This document shows, piece by piece, positions 1 to 8,302 of a stretch of DNA of 64,000 bases. Within the stretch, counting starts at the first letter, position 1. Each line of letters starts with the position of its first letter. The position numbers and the translations under genes are program-made. The notes under the pieces were generated by a model. It did no database searches, was not told the origin of the DNA, and worked only from the letters and a program-made list of their open reading frames with translations. Source of the DNA: Peptococcaceae bacterium BRH_c8a (GTDB lineage Bacteria > Bacillota > Desulfotomaculia > Desulfotomaculales > Desulfallaceae); assembly GCA_000961575.1 (NCBI GenBank), contig LADP01000021.1, positions 62,001 to 126,000 on the forward strand. The letters are read 5' to 3'.

Positions 1-548
1 CCGAAATTGCAGTAGCTATAATTCTTGAGAGCGGGCATGCCGGCTCCGGTTTTGCCGGCCCCATCGCCCGTAACATCATGGACGCCTATTTTGGTGAGGA
101 ACCTAAAAGTCTGTTGCCGCCCGGGGAAGCAGAACAACTTGAAAACAGTGAACAAGATCAAGAGCCGGATTTCAATAACTGGATCAGCCATTGGCAGCAA
201 ATGCCTGATGATATCCCCACTTTGGCCTGGCCGGCCTGGAATAAACAGCCTATCGATTTACAAGGTGAAGATGAGCGTTACCGGTATTATAATGACCGGC
301 TGGAACGCCAGAAAGCCGCGGAGCAGGCTGCTTCCAACCAGCGTACCGTAGTGGTCCAGCATGTGGCACTGCCGCCTGACGAAACGCAGCAACAGACGGA
401 ATCGCAACCAGAGGATGAAACGCCGCCGCCATCGAACGACACGACACCGGATGAAGCCGAGCCGGGTGGCCAGCAGTCAGTGCTGCAACCGGGTAACCAG
501 CCGGACCTGGTGCCGGGGGAATCTAATGATAACGTTGCTACAGATTGA
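1..548 (+). CDS. mrdA: Penicillin-binding protein 2, C-terminal fragment
   Basis: This is the 3' end of a gene that begins before the window. The frame from base 3 reads EIAVAIILESG...GFAGPIARNIMDAYF, the usual end of the transpeptidase domain of class B PBP2, which crosslinks peptidoglycan during cell elongation. After the conserved part comes a tail of about 120 residues rich in Gln, Glu, Pro and Asp, probably disordered and facing outside. It lies just before minCDE and rodA, the standard partners of PBP2 in clostridial shape clusters. The family call rests on about 30 conserved residues plus context, since the catalytic SxxK, SxN and KTG motifs are outside the window. Confidence 0.85.
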   Translation, partial: EIAVAIILESGHAGSGFAGPIARNIMDAYFGEEPKSLLPPGEAEQLENSEQDQEPDFNNWISHWQQMPDDIPTLAWPAWNKQPIDLQGEDERYRYYNDRLERQKAAEQAASNQRTVVVQHVALPPDETQQQTESQPEDETPPPSNDTTPDEAEPGGQQSVLQPGNQPDLVPGESNDNVATD

Positions 549-730
549 AAAATGACAAGAACCAAGGCTTGAAACCGCCCCCCTAAAGAACTGATCAGTA
601 TGCTTTTTTTATCCGTCCTAGCAGGATTTGGTTATAGTCTGTAGAATTATTTAACTTTAAATGCAAGAAGCGGTGAATTAAAGGTTAGGAACCTAAGTTT
701 TGCGTATGTTTGGAGCGGAGGGGAATACAT

Positions 731-1156
731 TTGGCTACTGATTGGGCTGGTGACAATCTGGTACGTTTCCCCGGCGGGGGAGGAGGGGAACCGGAAGACA
801 TGGCAGATGATAATACAATTATGGTTCAGCGCACCCTGCGTTCCGGGCAGTCGCTACAATTTGAAGGTAACGTGGTTATCCTGGGTGACGTTAACCCGGG
901 CGCGGAAGTGGTCGCTACCGGTAATGTGGTGGTGATGGGCTCCTTGCGCGGCGTGGTGCACGCGGGGGCCGAAGGCGACAGCAACGCCGCGGTTTATGCC
1001 TTTCGCCTGCAGCCAACCCAACTGCGTATTGCCAACCGAATTACCCGCGCTCCGGACGGGGAGCAGTCTTTTTCCACCACCCCCGAGGTGGCCAGGATTA
1101 GAGACGGTATGGTTGTCATCGAGTCTTTCCAGACCGGCCCGGATCGCCAGGGATAA
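731..1156 (+). CDS. minC: Septum site-determining protein MinC, C-terminal domain only
   Basis: About 141 residues, read from TTG at 731 because GGAGGGG lies 7-8 bases upstream; a TTG at 710 is also in frame but has no ribosome site. After a Gly-rich tail of about 35 residues comes the MinC beta-helical domain (QRTLRSGQSLQFEGNVVILG, then NVVVMGSLRGVVHAGAEGD), the part that binds MinD. The usual N-terminal domain of about 100 residues that inhibits FtsZ is missing. A stop at 686 closes the frame upstream, and the gap back to PBP2 is too short for it. minD follows 48 bases later. The family is clear; whether this form can block division alone is unknown. Confidence 0.88.
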   Translation: MATDWAGDNLVRFPGGGGGEPEDMADDNTIMVQRTLRSGQSLQFEGNVVILGDVNPGAEVVATGNVVVMGSLRGVVHAGAEGDSNAAVYAFRLQPTQLRIANRITRAPDGEQSFSTTPEVARIRDGMVVIESFQTGPDRQG

Positions 1157-1204
1157 ATGCGATATGCTCACATGTAATAGCGCAAAAGGGAGGAAAATTA
1201 ACAA

Positions 1205-1996
1205 ATGGGAGAAGTAATCGTCATTACTTCGGGCAAGGGTGGTGTGGGTAAAACCACAACCTCTGCCAACCTGGGAGCCGGCCTGGCCTCAGCTGGTAGC
1301 CGGGTATGCCTGATTGACGCGGATATTGGACTGCGTAACCTGGATGTAGTTATGGGCCTGGAAAACCGGATTGTTTATGATCTGGTTGATGTAACCAGCG
1401 GTAACTGCTCATTCAGAAAGGCGTTAATCAAGGACAAGCGCTTTGATAAGCTGTTTTTGATGCCTGCCGCCCAGACCAAGGACAAAACCGCAGTAAACCC
1501 GGCTCAAATGGAAGTTCTCTGTAATGAAATTAAAGATGATTTTGATTATGTGCTGATTGATTGCCCCGCAGGTATTGAACAGGGGTTTCGCAACGCCATT
1601 GCCGGTGCCGACCAGGCGATAGTAGTAACCACTCCCGAAGTATCAGCGGTGCGTGACGCCGACCGGATTATTGGCCTTTTGGAAAAAGAAGACCTGCGTG
1701 AGCCCAAGTTAATTGTAAACCGCATGCGGCACCAGATGGTCAAACACGGTGACATGATGAGTATTGATGATATTATTGAGATCCTGGCGATAGACCTTTT
1801 GGGTGTTGTTCCCGAAGATGAGTTAGTAGTGGTAAGCACTAACCGCGGTGAGATGGTAGTGCTTAATAATAATTCCAAATCCGGCCAGGCTTACCGTAAC
1901 ATAGTACGCCGGATTAGGGGCGAAGACGTGCCCATGATGAGCCTGGAAGACAGCGGGCTGTTTGGCAAATTACGCCGTATTATCGGACTGAAGTGA
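1205..1996 (+). CDS. minD: Septum site-determining ATPase MinD
   Basis: 263 residues, full length. The deviant Walker A motif GKGGVGKTT is at residues 10-18, followed by the ParA/MinD features DADIGLRNLDVVMGLE and DYVLIDCPAGIEQGF. The C-terminus GLFGKLRRIIGLK is the amphipathic membrane-targeting helix. MinD binds the membrane with ATP and recruits MinC; MinE triggers hydrolysis. ATG start at 1205 behind GGGAGGAAAA. It sits between minC and minE in one operon. The neighbour minE suggests an oscillating Min system rather than the DivIVA-anchored type; that is inference. Confidence 0.97.
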   Translation: MGEVIVITSGKGGVGKTTTSANLGAGLASAGSRVCLIDADIGLRNLDVVMGLENRIVYDLVDVTSGNCSFRKALIKDKRFDKLFLMPAAQTKDKTAVNPAQMEVLCNEIKDDFDYVLIDCPAGIEQGFRNAIAGADQAIVVTTPEVSAVRDADRIIGLLEKEDLREPKLIVNRMRHQMVKHGDMMSIDDIIEILAIDLLGVVPEDELVVVSTNRGEMVVLNNNSKSGQAYRNIVRRIRGEDVPMMSLEDSGLFGKLRRIIGLK

Positions 1997-2015
1997 AACC
2001 AAGGGGGGATGCGCG

Positions 2016-2297
2016 GTGCTGGATTTTATCAACCGGATTTTCGGCCGGGAAAGCTCGTCCAGCAGAAACGTGGCCAAGGAACGGTTGCGCCTAGTACTCG
2101 TCCACGACCGGGCTGGTGTTTCGCCGGAACTTTTGGAGTCGTTAAAGGCCGACCTAATCAACGTCATTTCCAATTACATGGAAATAGACGAGGATGGCCT
2201 GGATGTTTCCTTGGATAGCTCGGAAAACCAGGTGGCTCTGGTGGCCAACATTCCGGTCAAGAAAATGAAAAGAAAGTTTGAAACCGAGAGCGCCTGA
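2016..2297 (+). CDS. minE: Cell division topological specificity factor MinE
   Basis: 93 residues from GTG at 2016, with AAGGGGGG 8 bases upstream; an ATG at 2009 is in another frame. The N-terminal helix LDFINRIFGR and the anti-MinCD segment (RLRLVLVHDRAGVSPELLE) match MinE, followed by the topological domain with DLINVISNYMEID. MinE stimulates MinD ATPase and drives pole-to-pole oscillation. The gene ends about 25 bases before a good hairpin terminator, so minCDE probably ends as one transcript here. Confidence 0.95.
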   Translation: MLDFINRIFGRESSSSRNVAKERLRLVLVHDRAGVSPELLESLKADLINVISNYMEIDEDGLDVSLDSSENQVALVANIPVKKMKRKFETESA

Positions 2298-2322
2298 TCG
2301 CCGAGGACGTTCAACCAATTGG

Positions 2323-2351
2323 GCCGGTAGTGTTATTTACCGGCTTTTTTT
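2323..2351 (+). terminator. Rho-independent terminator after minE
   Basis: Perfect stem GCCGGTA / TACCGGC with an 8-base loop, followed directly by a run of seven T. It separates minCDE from rodA. Confidence 0.85.
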
Positions 2352-2380
2352 GTGTTCGATCCTGATATATAATAAACACG

Positions 2381-2438
2381 AGTCAAATGTCGAAAGTCGA
2401 AGTCTTATTAGTGACTTTTGACCTTTGACTTTTCACTT
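2381..2438. repeat. Diverged heptamer-type inverted repeat
   Basis: Short units such as GTCGAAAGTCGAAGTC face GACTTTTGACCTTTGACTTTT, so the segment can fold on itself. It resembles the AGTCAGT-type arrays found elsewhere in the window but with A-rich variant units. It ends about 12 bases before rodA. Confidence 0.5.
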
Positions 2439-2450
2439 TAGGATAAAAAT

Positions 2451-3671
2451 TTGTTAGACACGCGGGCGGTGATTATATTGGGCACCAGGCGCCTGGTGAA
2501 AAGCCTCGACCTGACTTTAATTGGAACCACCTTCATCATTGTGATGTTTGGGCTGGTTATTGTGGGCAGTGCCAGCACTGATTTTAGCTGGCTGAAGCAA
2601 TTGGGGCTGGATTTGGACAAGCTGCAGAACTCAAACGTACTACAGCGCCTGTTATGGATGAAAAAAGAATATCTAAACAAACAGCTTGTCTGGTTCCTGT
2701 TGGGTATTGTGGCGGCTGCCGCAGTAATATATATACCCTATGAAGACTGGCGCAACTACACCAAGCACTTGTACGTGATTAACCTGGGTATGCTTGGCGC
2801 GGTGCTGGCCCTGGGGCATACCGCCATGGGTGCGGAGCGTTGGATTAACATCGGGCCTTTTGTGTTCCAGCCTTCTGAATTTGCCAAAATTATCATTATC
2901 ATCACCATGGCTGATTTCCTGGCTAACCGAGAAGGACGCCTGAGAAATTTAAAGGAGTTGGTACCCTGTTTTGTCTTTTTGGGTGTGCCATTACTTTTGA
3001 TAATGGCGCAGCCCGATTTGGGTACATCGCTGGTGTTTGTAGCGGTTTTGTTCAGTATGCTATTCATGGCCAGTTCGCGGACTCCTTTGGTAGTGGGTAT
3101 TTTTTCCGCCGGACTGGCTGCCGCAGTGGGTTTGGTGTGGTCACACTTGAAGTTCGGCACTTGGATACCGCTGCATGAGTACCAGCTCAAGCGGTTGATT
3201 ATTTTTATCGACCCCTGGTCGGACATCCAGGGAGCGGGTTACCACGTGATTCAGTCTCAGATTGCCATCGGATCCAGCGGTTTTTGGGGCAAAGGACTAT
3301 TATGCGGCACCCAGAGTTTTTTGGAGTTTCTGCCCATCAGGCACACCGATTTTATTTTTTCCGTGCTGGCGGAAGAGTTAGGTTTTCTAGGTGCCTTAGT
3401 GCTTTTAACATTGTACGGAGTGTTTTTATACCGGGCCATTCGTATTGCCGCCGAGGCCAAAGATACTTACGGTTCTCTGCTGGCTACCGGGGTAACCGGC
3501 ATGATTACTTTCCACATCCTGGTTAACATCGGCATGACCGTCTCCATTATGCCCATCACCGGCCTGCCGCTGCCGCTATTTAGCTACGGGGGCAGCAGTA
3601 TGATCACCAATATGATGGCCATCGGCATATTGCTAAACGTCCATCTGCGCAGGCAAAAGATAATTTTTTAG
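2451..3671 (+). CDS. rodA: Rod shape-determining SEDS glycosyltransferase RodA
   Basis: 406 residues, from TTG at 2451 behind AGGATAAA. It is a polytopic membrane protein of about ten segments from the SEDS family (RodA/FtsW/SpoVE). Conserved pieces include GAERWINIGPFVFQPSEFAK, AQPDLGTSLV and, near the end, PLPLFSYGGSSM. RodA polymerises peptidoglycan together with PBP2, whose gene ends at 548. An insertion near residues 45-75, with many charged residues, separates the first two membrane segments. RodA is preferred over FtsW because of the PBP2/min neighbourhood. Confidence 0.93.
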   Translation: MLDTRAVIILGTRRLVKSLDLTLIGTTFIIVMFGLVIVGSASTDFSWLKQLGLDLDKLQNSNVLQRLLWMKKEYLNKQLVWFLLGIVAAAAVIYIPYEDWRNYTKHLYVINLGMLGAVLALGHTAMGAERWINIGPFVFQPSEFAKIIIIITMADFLANREGRLRNLKELVPCFVFLGVPLLLIMAQPDLGTSLVFVAVLFSMLFMASSRTPLVVGIFSAGLAAAVGLVWSHLKFGTWIPLHEYQLKRLIIFIDPWSDIQGAGYHVIQSQIAIGSSGFWGKGLLCGTQSFLEFLPIRHTDFIFSVLAEELGFLGALVLLTLYGVFLYRAIRIAAEAKDTYGSLLATGVTGMITFHILVNIGMTVSIMPITGLPLPLFSYGGSSMITNMMAIGILLNVHLRRQKIIF

Positions 3672-3685
3672 CATTTGGTAAATAG

Positions 3686-3757
3686 GGGGTCAGGCCTAAA
3701 CTAATTAACTAATTGGTTGAAGTACACCAATTAGTTAATTAGTTTAGGCCTGACCCC
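3686..3757. repeat. Perfect inverted repeat with GGGGTCAGGCC ends
   Basis: Two 32-base arms match perfectly around an 8-base loop. The ends are GGGGTCAGGCC and GGCCTGACCCC; the interior is built from AT-rich TAATTAACTAATTGG. The same ends flank a different palindrome at 26809-26881. It lies between rodA and the next gene and may also end rodA transcripts. Confidence 0.9.
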
Positions 3758-3850
3758 ATCTATGTCCCCCGATGTATTTCCGGCGGCTTTTTAACACAGT
3801 ATAAACAAGGGTAAAAGCTTTCGCATCAGTGGAGTCGGAGGTTATCTTTT

Positions 3851-4495
3851 ATGGCCAGGGAAAGCGCCATGCGCCAGGTGACAAATAAGGATATTAATTG
3901 GTATGGGTCAATGGGAGTGCCTACCGGGATTAACAACGTGAATGTCGTGGCCCGGGTGGAAAAAGTGCGACCAAGTTTATTGGAAAACTCGCTGTTGCGG
4001 GTGGACGTGGTGATACGCATGTTTACCATACTGCCTGAAAACAGAACCCAGCAGGGAGCGGTTCAAAAAAGTATCGAGAAGGATATTGATTTGATTTGTT
4101 TCGTACAATTAAGGCATGTAGAAGATTTTAAAAACGTTGTTTCTGTGCAGCATGAAATTGTAGTGGATAAGGTTAGCCTTAGGATGGGACGCGTTTCTAT
4201 TGTGGGCACCCTAAAACTGGAAGTTACTTATCTGGGGTATGTGATCCTGGAAGGACTGGTTAGTGGATTTCCACGCAACGCCCCTGTACCGGGGGCCCTG
4301 GTGACGGTAAAAGATGTGCAGCACCAGGATGTCTTATTTTCCACCACCACCGGGCGGGACGGCGGTTATATATTCAGCGAGCTTTCCCCGGGTACCTACC
4401 GGGTGGCCGTTGAGGCGGAAGGTTACCGGAGTAATGAACAGATGGCCGTGGTGATGCTGCACGACCGGGTCAATTTTACATTACACAGGTTGTAA
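3851..4495 (+). CDS. SPOCS-like (DUF3794-like) protein with carboxypeptidase-regulatory fold
   Basis: 214 residues from ATG at 3851 behind GGAGG. Residues about 20-125 resemble the SPOCS/DUF3794 domain of spore-coat and SipL-type proteins: a stretch of beta strands ending in a segment like SVQHEIVVDKVSLRMGRVSI, then GTLKLEVTYLGYV. Residues about 130-214 form a carboxypeptidase regulatory-like beta sandwich (GLVSGFPRNAPVPGALVTV, TTGRDGGYIFSELSPGTYRV). There is no signal peptide or membrane segment. It lies next to spoIVFAB, which fits a sporulation role. The second domain is confident; the SPOCS match is by pattern only. Confidence 0.7.
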   Translation: MARESAMRQVTNKDINWYGSMGVPTGINNVNVVARVEKVRPSLLENSLLRVDVVIRMFTILPENRTQQGAVQKSIEKDIDLICFVQLRHVEDFKNVVSVQHEIVVDKVSLRMGRVSIVGTLKLEVTYLGYVILEGLVSGFPRNAPVPGALVTVKDVQHQDVLFSTTTGRDGGYIFSELSPGTYRVAVEAEGYRSNEQMAVVMLHDRVNFTLHRL

Positions 4496-4567
4496 AACTG
4501 TAATATTTTAACAACTACTCCCATATATATTGATTACACAGCTATGAATACTTATGGGGGGATTGCC

Positions 4568-5341
4568 GTGTTTAAGTGGGACAAGTTGCCTCGTTTGGGG
4601 GCCGGGAAAAAAAAGTATAATGAAGACTGGACCAATTACTACCAGACCGCTGCCGGGCAGGGAAAAACGCCATCCTACAGGCAACGGGGCGGCCGAAACA
4701 GGTTTTTTAGAATCTCAGCGGTGCTGGTGGTCCTGGCTGTTCTATTCGTGGCTCGCCAGGTACCCTATCCGGTAGGTGACCAGGTAAGGGATAACCTGCG
4801 TTACCTGTTAACTGCGGAATGGAATTTTCAACCGTTGCTGGACAAGTCCGTTCAACTGGCTGCCCAGATGGTTAACTGGGACAACCCTGTGCTGCACGGT
4901 ACGCCGGGTACCGGCTTAGAACCCGTGGCCGGGCCGGGGCTAAGTAATGATGGTTTGAGTGTACCCGTTTCCGGTCAGGTGGTGCAGCAATACGGCTGGG
5001 TGCAATCCCCCGTGGACGGACTGGAAAGATTTCATTCCGGGATTGACATCAGCGCACCGCCAGGCGAAGCGGTAGCCGCCGCCAATGACGGCTGGGTGGA
5101 GAAAGTATCCGAAGACACAGTGCTGGGCCGCTATATTTTGATTAGCCATGGTGAAGGCAGTTACACCCTTTACGGGGGGGTAACGGACATAACCGTTGAG
5201 GAGGGGCAGGATGTCCGGGCCGGGCAAGTAATAGCGCAGGTGGGTGACGGCGAGGTGCCTGGCGGAGGACTGCACTTTGAAGTACGGGAAAATGGTCAGT
5301 TTGTTGACCCCCTGGAACGATTAAGCGTTAAGGGCAATTGA
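4568..5341 (+). CDS. spoIVFA: SpoIVFA-like M23-fold membrane protein, probably not a peptidase
   Basis: 257 residues from GTG at 4568, with GGGGGG close upstream; an in-frame ATG at 4544 lacks a ribosome site. A basic N-terminus and one membrane segment (about 47-62) lead to a LytM/M23 domain (about 135-250). FHSGIDIS keeps the first His and Asp, but the usual YxHL is YGGV and the final HxH is GLH, so the zinc site looks broken. In Bacillus, SpoIVFA holds the protease SpoIVFB inactive in the forespore outer membrane. The gene directly downstream is spoIVFB, 13 bases away, which supports the call. Confidence 0.85.
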   Translation: MFKWDKLPRLGAGKKKYNEDWTNYYQTAAGQGKTPSYRQRGGRNRFFRISAVLVVLAVLFVARQVPYPVGDQVRDNLRYLLTAEWNFQPLLDKSVQLAAQMVNWDNPVLHGTPGTGLEPVAGPGLSNDGLSVPVSGQVVQQYGWVQSPVDGLERFHSGIDISAPPGEAVAAANDGWVEKVSEDTVLGRYILISHGEGSYTLYGGVTDITVEEGQDVRAGQVIAQVGDGEVPGGGLHFEVRENGQFVDPLERLSVKGN

Positions 5342-5354
5342 TGGGGGTGACACG

Positions 5355-6230
5355 ATGCGGCTGGGGCGCTTTTGGGGCATTGAGTATTCCCTGAATCCTT
5401 TTTTCCTTGCTCTGCTAGGTCTGTTTTTTGTTGCTGGTGTGCTAGATCGGGGGCTGATAGCTTTCGGTGTGGTGCTGGTGCACGAAACAGCCCACGCACT
5501 GGTGGCCAAACGCCTTGGGGTGCCGGTTGAAGAGGTGGAACTGCTACCCTTTGGGGGAGTGGCCCAGACAGGTGTCGAACTTTCGGTTCACCCGATGCGG
5601 GAGATATACGTGGCCGCCGCCGGGCCCGCCAGTAACCTGGCGCTTTTTTCCCTGGGAGTGGCTTTAAAAAATTATGGGATCTGGCATGAAGGGCTGGGTC
5701 CGTTTTTTTTACAGTGCAATCTGCTGGTGGCTCTGTTTAACCTGCTGCCCGGGTTGCCATTGGATGGGGGGCATATCTACAGGGCTCTACGTGCCCAGCG
5801 GGACGGCATTGCCAGGGCTACATATAAAGCCGCCGGACTGGGGCAGTTTATCGCCTTGGTGGTTATGTTCGCCGGTGCGGCCGGGATATGGGCAGGTTAT
5901 TGCGGGCTGGATATCCCGGTTACCGCCTTATTTTTGTTTTATGCGGCTACTCGGGAGCGGCAGGAATCACCCCACCTTTTTTTGCGTATGCTCAGGTTTA
6001 AGAATGAAGAGTTGGATCGGGAGGGCGTACTGCCTGTAATTCAGATGGCAACGGTTGAAAATGTGCCGCTGGGGATGCTGGTGCGGCCTTTCGTACCCAG
6101 GCGGTACCACCTGGTGACTGTGTTAGACAGTCAGCACCGTTACCTTGGAACGGTAACCGAAACCGCGGTGATAGATGCTTTGCTGCAGCGGGGCGCAAGT
6201 ACCAAGGTGGGGGATTTACTGAACGGGTAA
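5355..6230 (+). CDS. spoIVFB: Sporulation intramembrane metalloprotease SpoIVFB
   Basis: 291 residues, ATG at 5355 behind GGGGGTGAC. This is an M50 site-2 protease. The zinc motif HETAH is at residues 43-47 inside a membrane helix, and the second motif NLLPGLPLDGG is at 129-139 with Asp137. The C-terminal part from about residue 215 looks like half of a CBS domain (YHLVTVLDSQHRYLGTVTE), as in SpoIVFB proteins. It cleaves pro-sigma-K in the mother cell. The tight pairing with spoIVFA argues for the sporulation enzyme rather than a general RseP. Confidence 0.92.
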   Translation: MRLGRFWGIEYSLNPFFLALLGLFFVAGVLDRGLIAFGVVLVHETAHALVAKRLGVPVEEVELLPFGGVAQTGVELSVHPMREIYVAAAGPASNLALFSLGVALKNYGIWHEGLGPFFLQCNLLVALFNLLPGLPLDGGHIYRALRAQRDGIARATYKAAGLGQFIALVVMFAGAAGIWAGYCGLDIPVTALFLFYAATRERQESPHLFLRMLRFKNEELDREGVLPVIQMATVENVPLGMLVRPFVPRRYHLVTVLDSQHRYLGTVTETAVIDALLQRGASTKVGDLLNG

Positions 6231-6240
6231 GGCATGAAAA

Positions 6241-6343
6241 TAGTAGTCAGTAGTCAGTAGTCAGTAGTCAGTAGTCAGTATTCAGGAGATACGGCAATAT
6301 TATTCTTCTGACATTCTGTATTCTGATTCCTGACTCCTGAATA
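6241..6343. repeat. Heptamer array AGTCAGT with facing arm
   Basis: Left arm: about six tandem copies of the 7-mer AGTCAGT/GTAGTCA, then ATTCAGGAG. Right arm: TTCTGAC...CTGACTCCTGAAT in the opposite sense. About 25 unique bases separate them. It is one of at least seven similar loci in this window and sits between two operons. Confidence 0.85.
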
Positions 6344-6421
6344 CTTAAATAATACCCAGACTTGCTTTTTCCAGCGATTAATGGTATTTATCATGGGAAG
6401 CAAAAATATGGAGGCTAAACC

Positions 6422-8302
6422 ATGGACAAGCGGCTGGAAAAGGCTTTGCGCCGGGTACAGAAACCGGGCCGGTACACAGGCGGGGAATGGAACGCGGTGT
6501 ATAAGGACTGGCCAAATACCGGCGTGAAGATGGTATTTGCGTTTCCCGATGTTTACGAGGTGGGTATGAGCCACCTCGGTTTACAGATTATTTACCACGC
6601 GGTGAACAGCCGTGAAGATGCTTTATTGGAGCGGGTTTTTGCTCCCTGGGCGGATATGGAAAAGCAGATGCGCGAAACGGGACTGCCGTTATTCAGCCTG
6701 GAATCCCGCCGTCCGGTGCGCGATTTTGATATCTTAGGCTTTACATTACAGTATGAGCTGAGTTTTACCAACATACTAAATATGTTGGATTTGGCCGGGA
6801 TCCCGGTGCGGCGGGATGACCGGGCTACCGGCGTGTATCCGCTGGTTGTGGCCGGTGGCCCCTGTGCCTTTAATCCAGAACCGTTAGCTGATTTTATTGA
6901 TGTTTTTATTATCGGTGAGGGGGAGGATGCGGTTAACGACCTGCTGGACGCCTGTCTGGAATCGCAGCGCGGGGGTGAGAACCGCGAGCAGTTCCTGCTC
7001 AGGCTGGCCAAAATTGGCGGGTTTTATGTGCCTTCGCTGTACCGAGTGGAGTATAATGACAGGGTAAATCTGGAAAAGGTAGAGCCTGCCGTTGCTGAAG
7101 CGCCGGCGGTGGTTAATAAACGGGTTGTAACCAACCTAGGTGAAGCGGCATTCCCCACTCGTCCGCTGGTGCCCGTCATCGAAGCAGTGCATAACCGCGC
7201 CATGCTTGAAGTGCAGCGCGGCTGTACCCGCGGCTGCCGGTTCTGCCAGGCCGGCGTAATTTATCGACCAGTGCGCGAAAAAGAACCCCAAACTCTGGTT
7301 CGCCAGGCTGAAGAAATAATCCACAACACCGGTTGGAATGAAATCTCTCTTTCCTCACTCAGTACCTCGGATTACTCCCGGATTAAACCCCTGGTCAGTG
7401 AACTCACCGGGAGTCAAACTGCAGCGGGCGTAAACATCTCACTACCTTCGCTCCGGGTGGACGCGTTCTCGGTGGATCTAGCCAAGGAAGTACAAAAGGT
7501 GCGCCGCTCCAGCCTTACCTTTGCCCCGGAAGCGGGAACCCAAAGGCTGCGGGACGTGATTAACAAAGGCGTCACCGAGGATAATCTGTTGGAAGCGGTG
7601 AGCGCTGCATTTGCTGGCGGCTGGCAGGCCGTAAAACTGTACTTTATGATTGGTCTGCCCACTGAAACTGATGCCGACCTGGAGGGAATCGCCGACCTGG
7701 CCCGCCGGGTTTTAGAAAGGGGACGCCGCTTGTCCCGTTCACCGGGACGGATTAAAGTGACCGTAAGTGTGTCATCATTCGTGCCCAAATCACATACTCC
7801 GTTTCAGTGGGAACCCCAGGATAATATGGATGAACTTAAACGTAAACAGGCATTTTTAAAGCAACGTGTGCGTGGCCGGGGGCTGGTATTTAACTATCAT
7901 GACCCGGAGGGCAGTTTTTTGGAGGCTGTTTTTTCCCGCGGCGATAGGAGGCTGGCTACTGTTTTGGAAGCTGCCTGGCGGGCAGGCAGCCGTTTTGACG
8001 GTTGGTCTGAGTTTTTTAATTTTGAACGCTGGATGACAGCTTTTGAAGCAACCGGCATTGAGCCGGCAGGTTACGCTCACCGCCGGTTTGAATATGACGA
8101 AATCCTACCTTGGGATCATATAGGGGCCGGGATGAACAAAAAATACCTGGTGCGGGAACACCGCCGCGCCCTGGACGGGGAAATCACCCCGGATTGCCGC
8201 GCCGGCAAGTGCCCGGGCTGCGGGCTGTGCCCCACCCTGGAAATTAAACCAAGTCTGGCAGGGGGTGAAACGGTTGCACCGTTACATGATTCGCTACAGT
8301 AA
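6422..8302 (+). CDS. Radical SAM protein, TIGR03960 family
   Basis: 626 residues, ATG at 6422 behind GGAGG. An N-terminal B12-binding-like region (about 35-230, with FAFPDVYEVGMSHLGLQII) is followed by a radical SAM core with the cluster motif C268-x3-C-x2-C275 (GCTRGCRFCQAG). The C-terminus holds a second Cys group (CRAGKCPGCGLC). The family is always found next to the TIGR03936 protein, as here, where the next gene overlaps the 3' end by 38 bases. The reaction is not established; links to RNA modification have been guessed because RNase E/G follows. Confidence 0.88.
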   Translation: MDKRLEKALRRVQKPGRYTGGEWNAVYKDWPNTGVKMVFAFPDVYEVGMSHLGLQIIYHAVNSREDALLERVFAPWADMEKQMRETGLPLFSLESRRPVRDFDILGFTLQYELSFTNILNMLDLAGIPVRRDDRATGVYPLVVAGGPCAFNPEPLADFIDVFIIGEGEDAVNDLLDACLESQRGGENREQFLLRLAKIGGFYVPSLYRVEYNDRVNLEKVEPAVAEAPAVVNKRVVTNLGEAAFPTRPLVPVIEAVHNRAMLEVQRGCTRGCRFCQAGVIYRPVREKEPQTLVRQAEEIIHNTGWNEISLSSLSTSDYSRIKPLVSELTGSQTAAGVNISLPSLRVDAFSVDLAKEVQKVRRSSLTFAPEAGTQRLRDVINKGVTEDNLLEAVSAAFAGGWQAVKLYFMIGLPTETDADLEGIADLARRVLERGRRLSRSPGRIKVTVSVSSFVPKSHTPFQWEPQDNMDELKRKQAFLKQRVRGRGLVFNYHDPEGSFLEAVFSRGDRRLATVLEAAWRAGSRFDGWSEFFNFERWMTAFEATGIEPAGYAHRRFEYDEILPWDHIGAGMNKKYLVREHRRALDGEITPDCRAGKCPGCGLCPTLEIKPSLAGGETVAPLHDSLQ

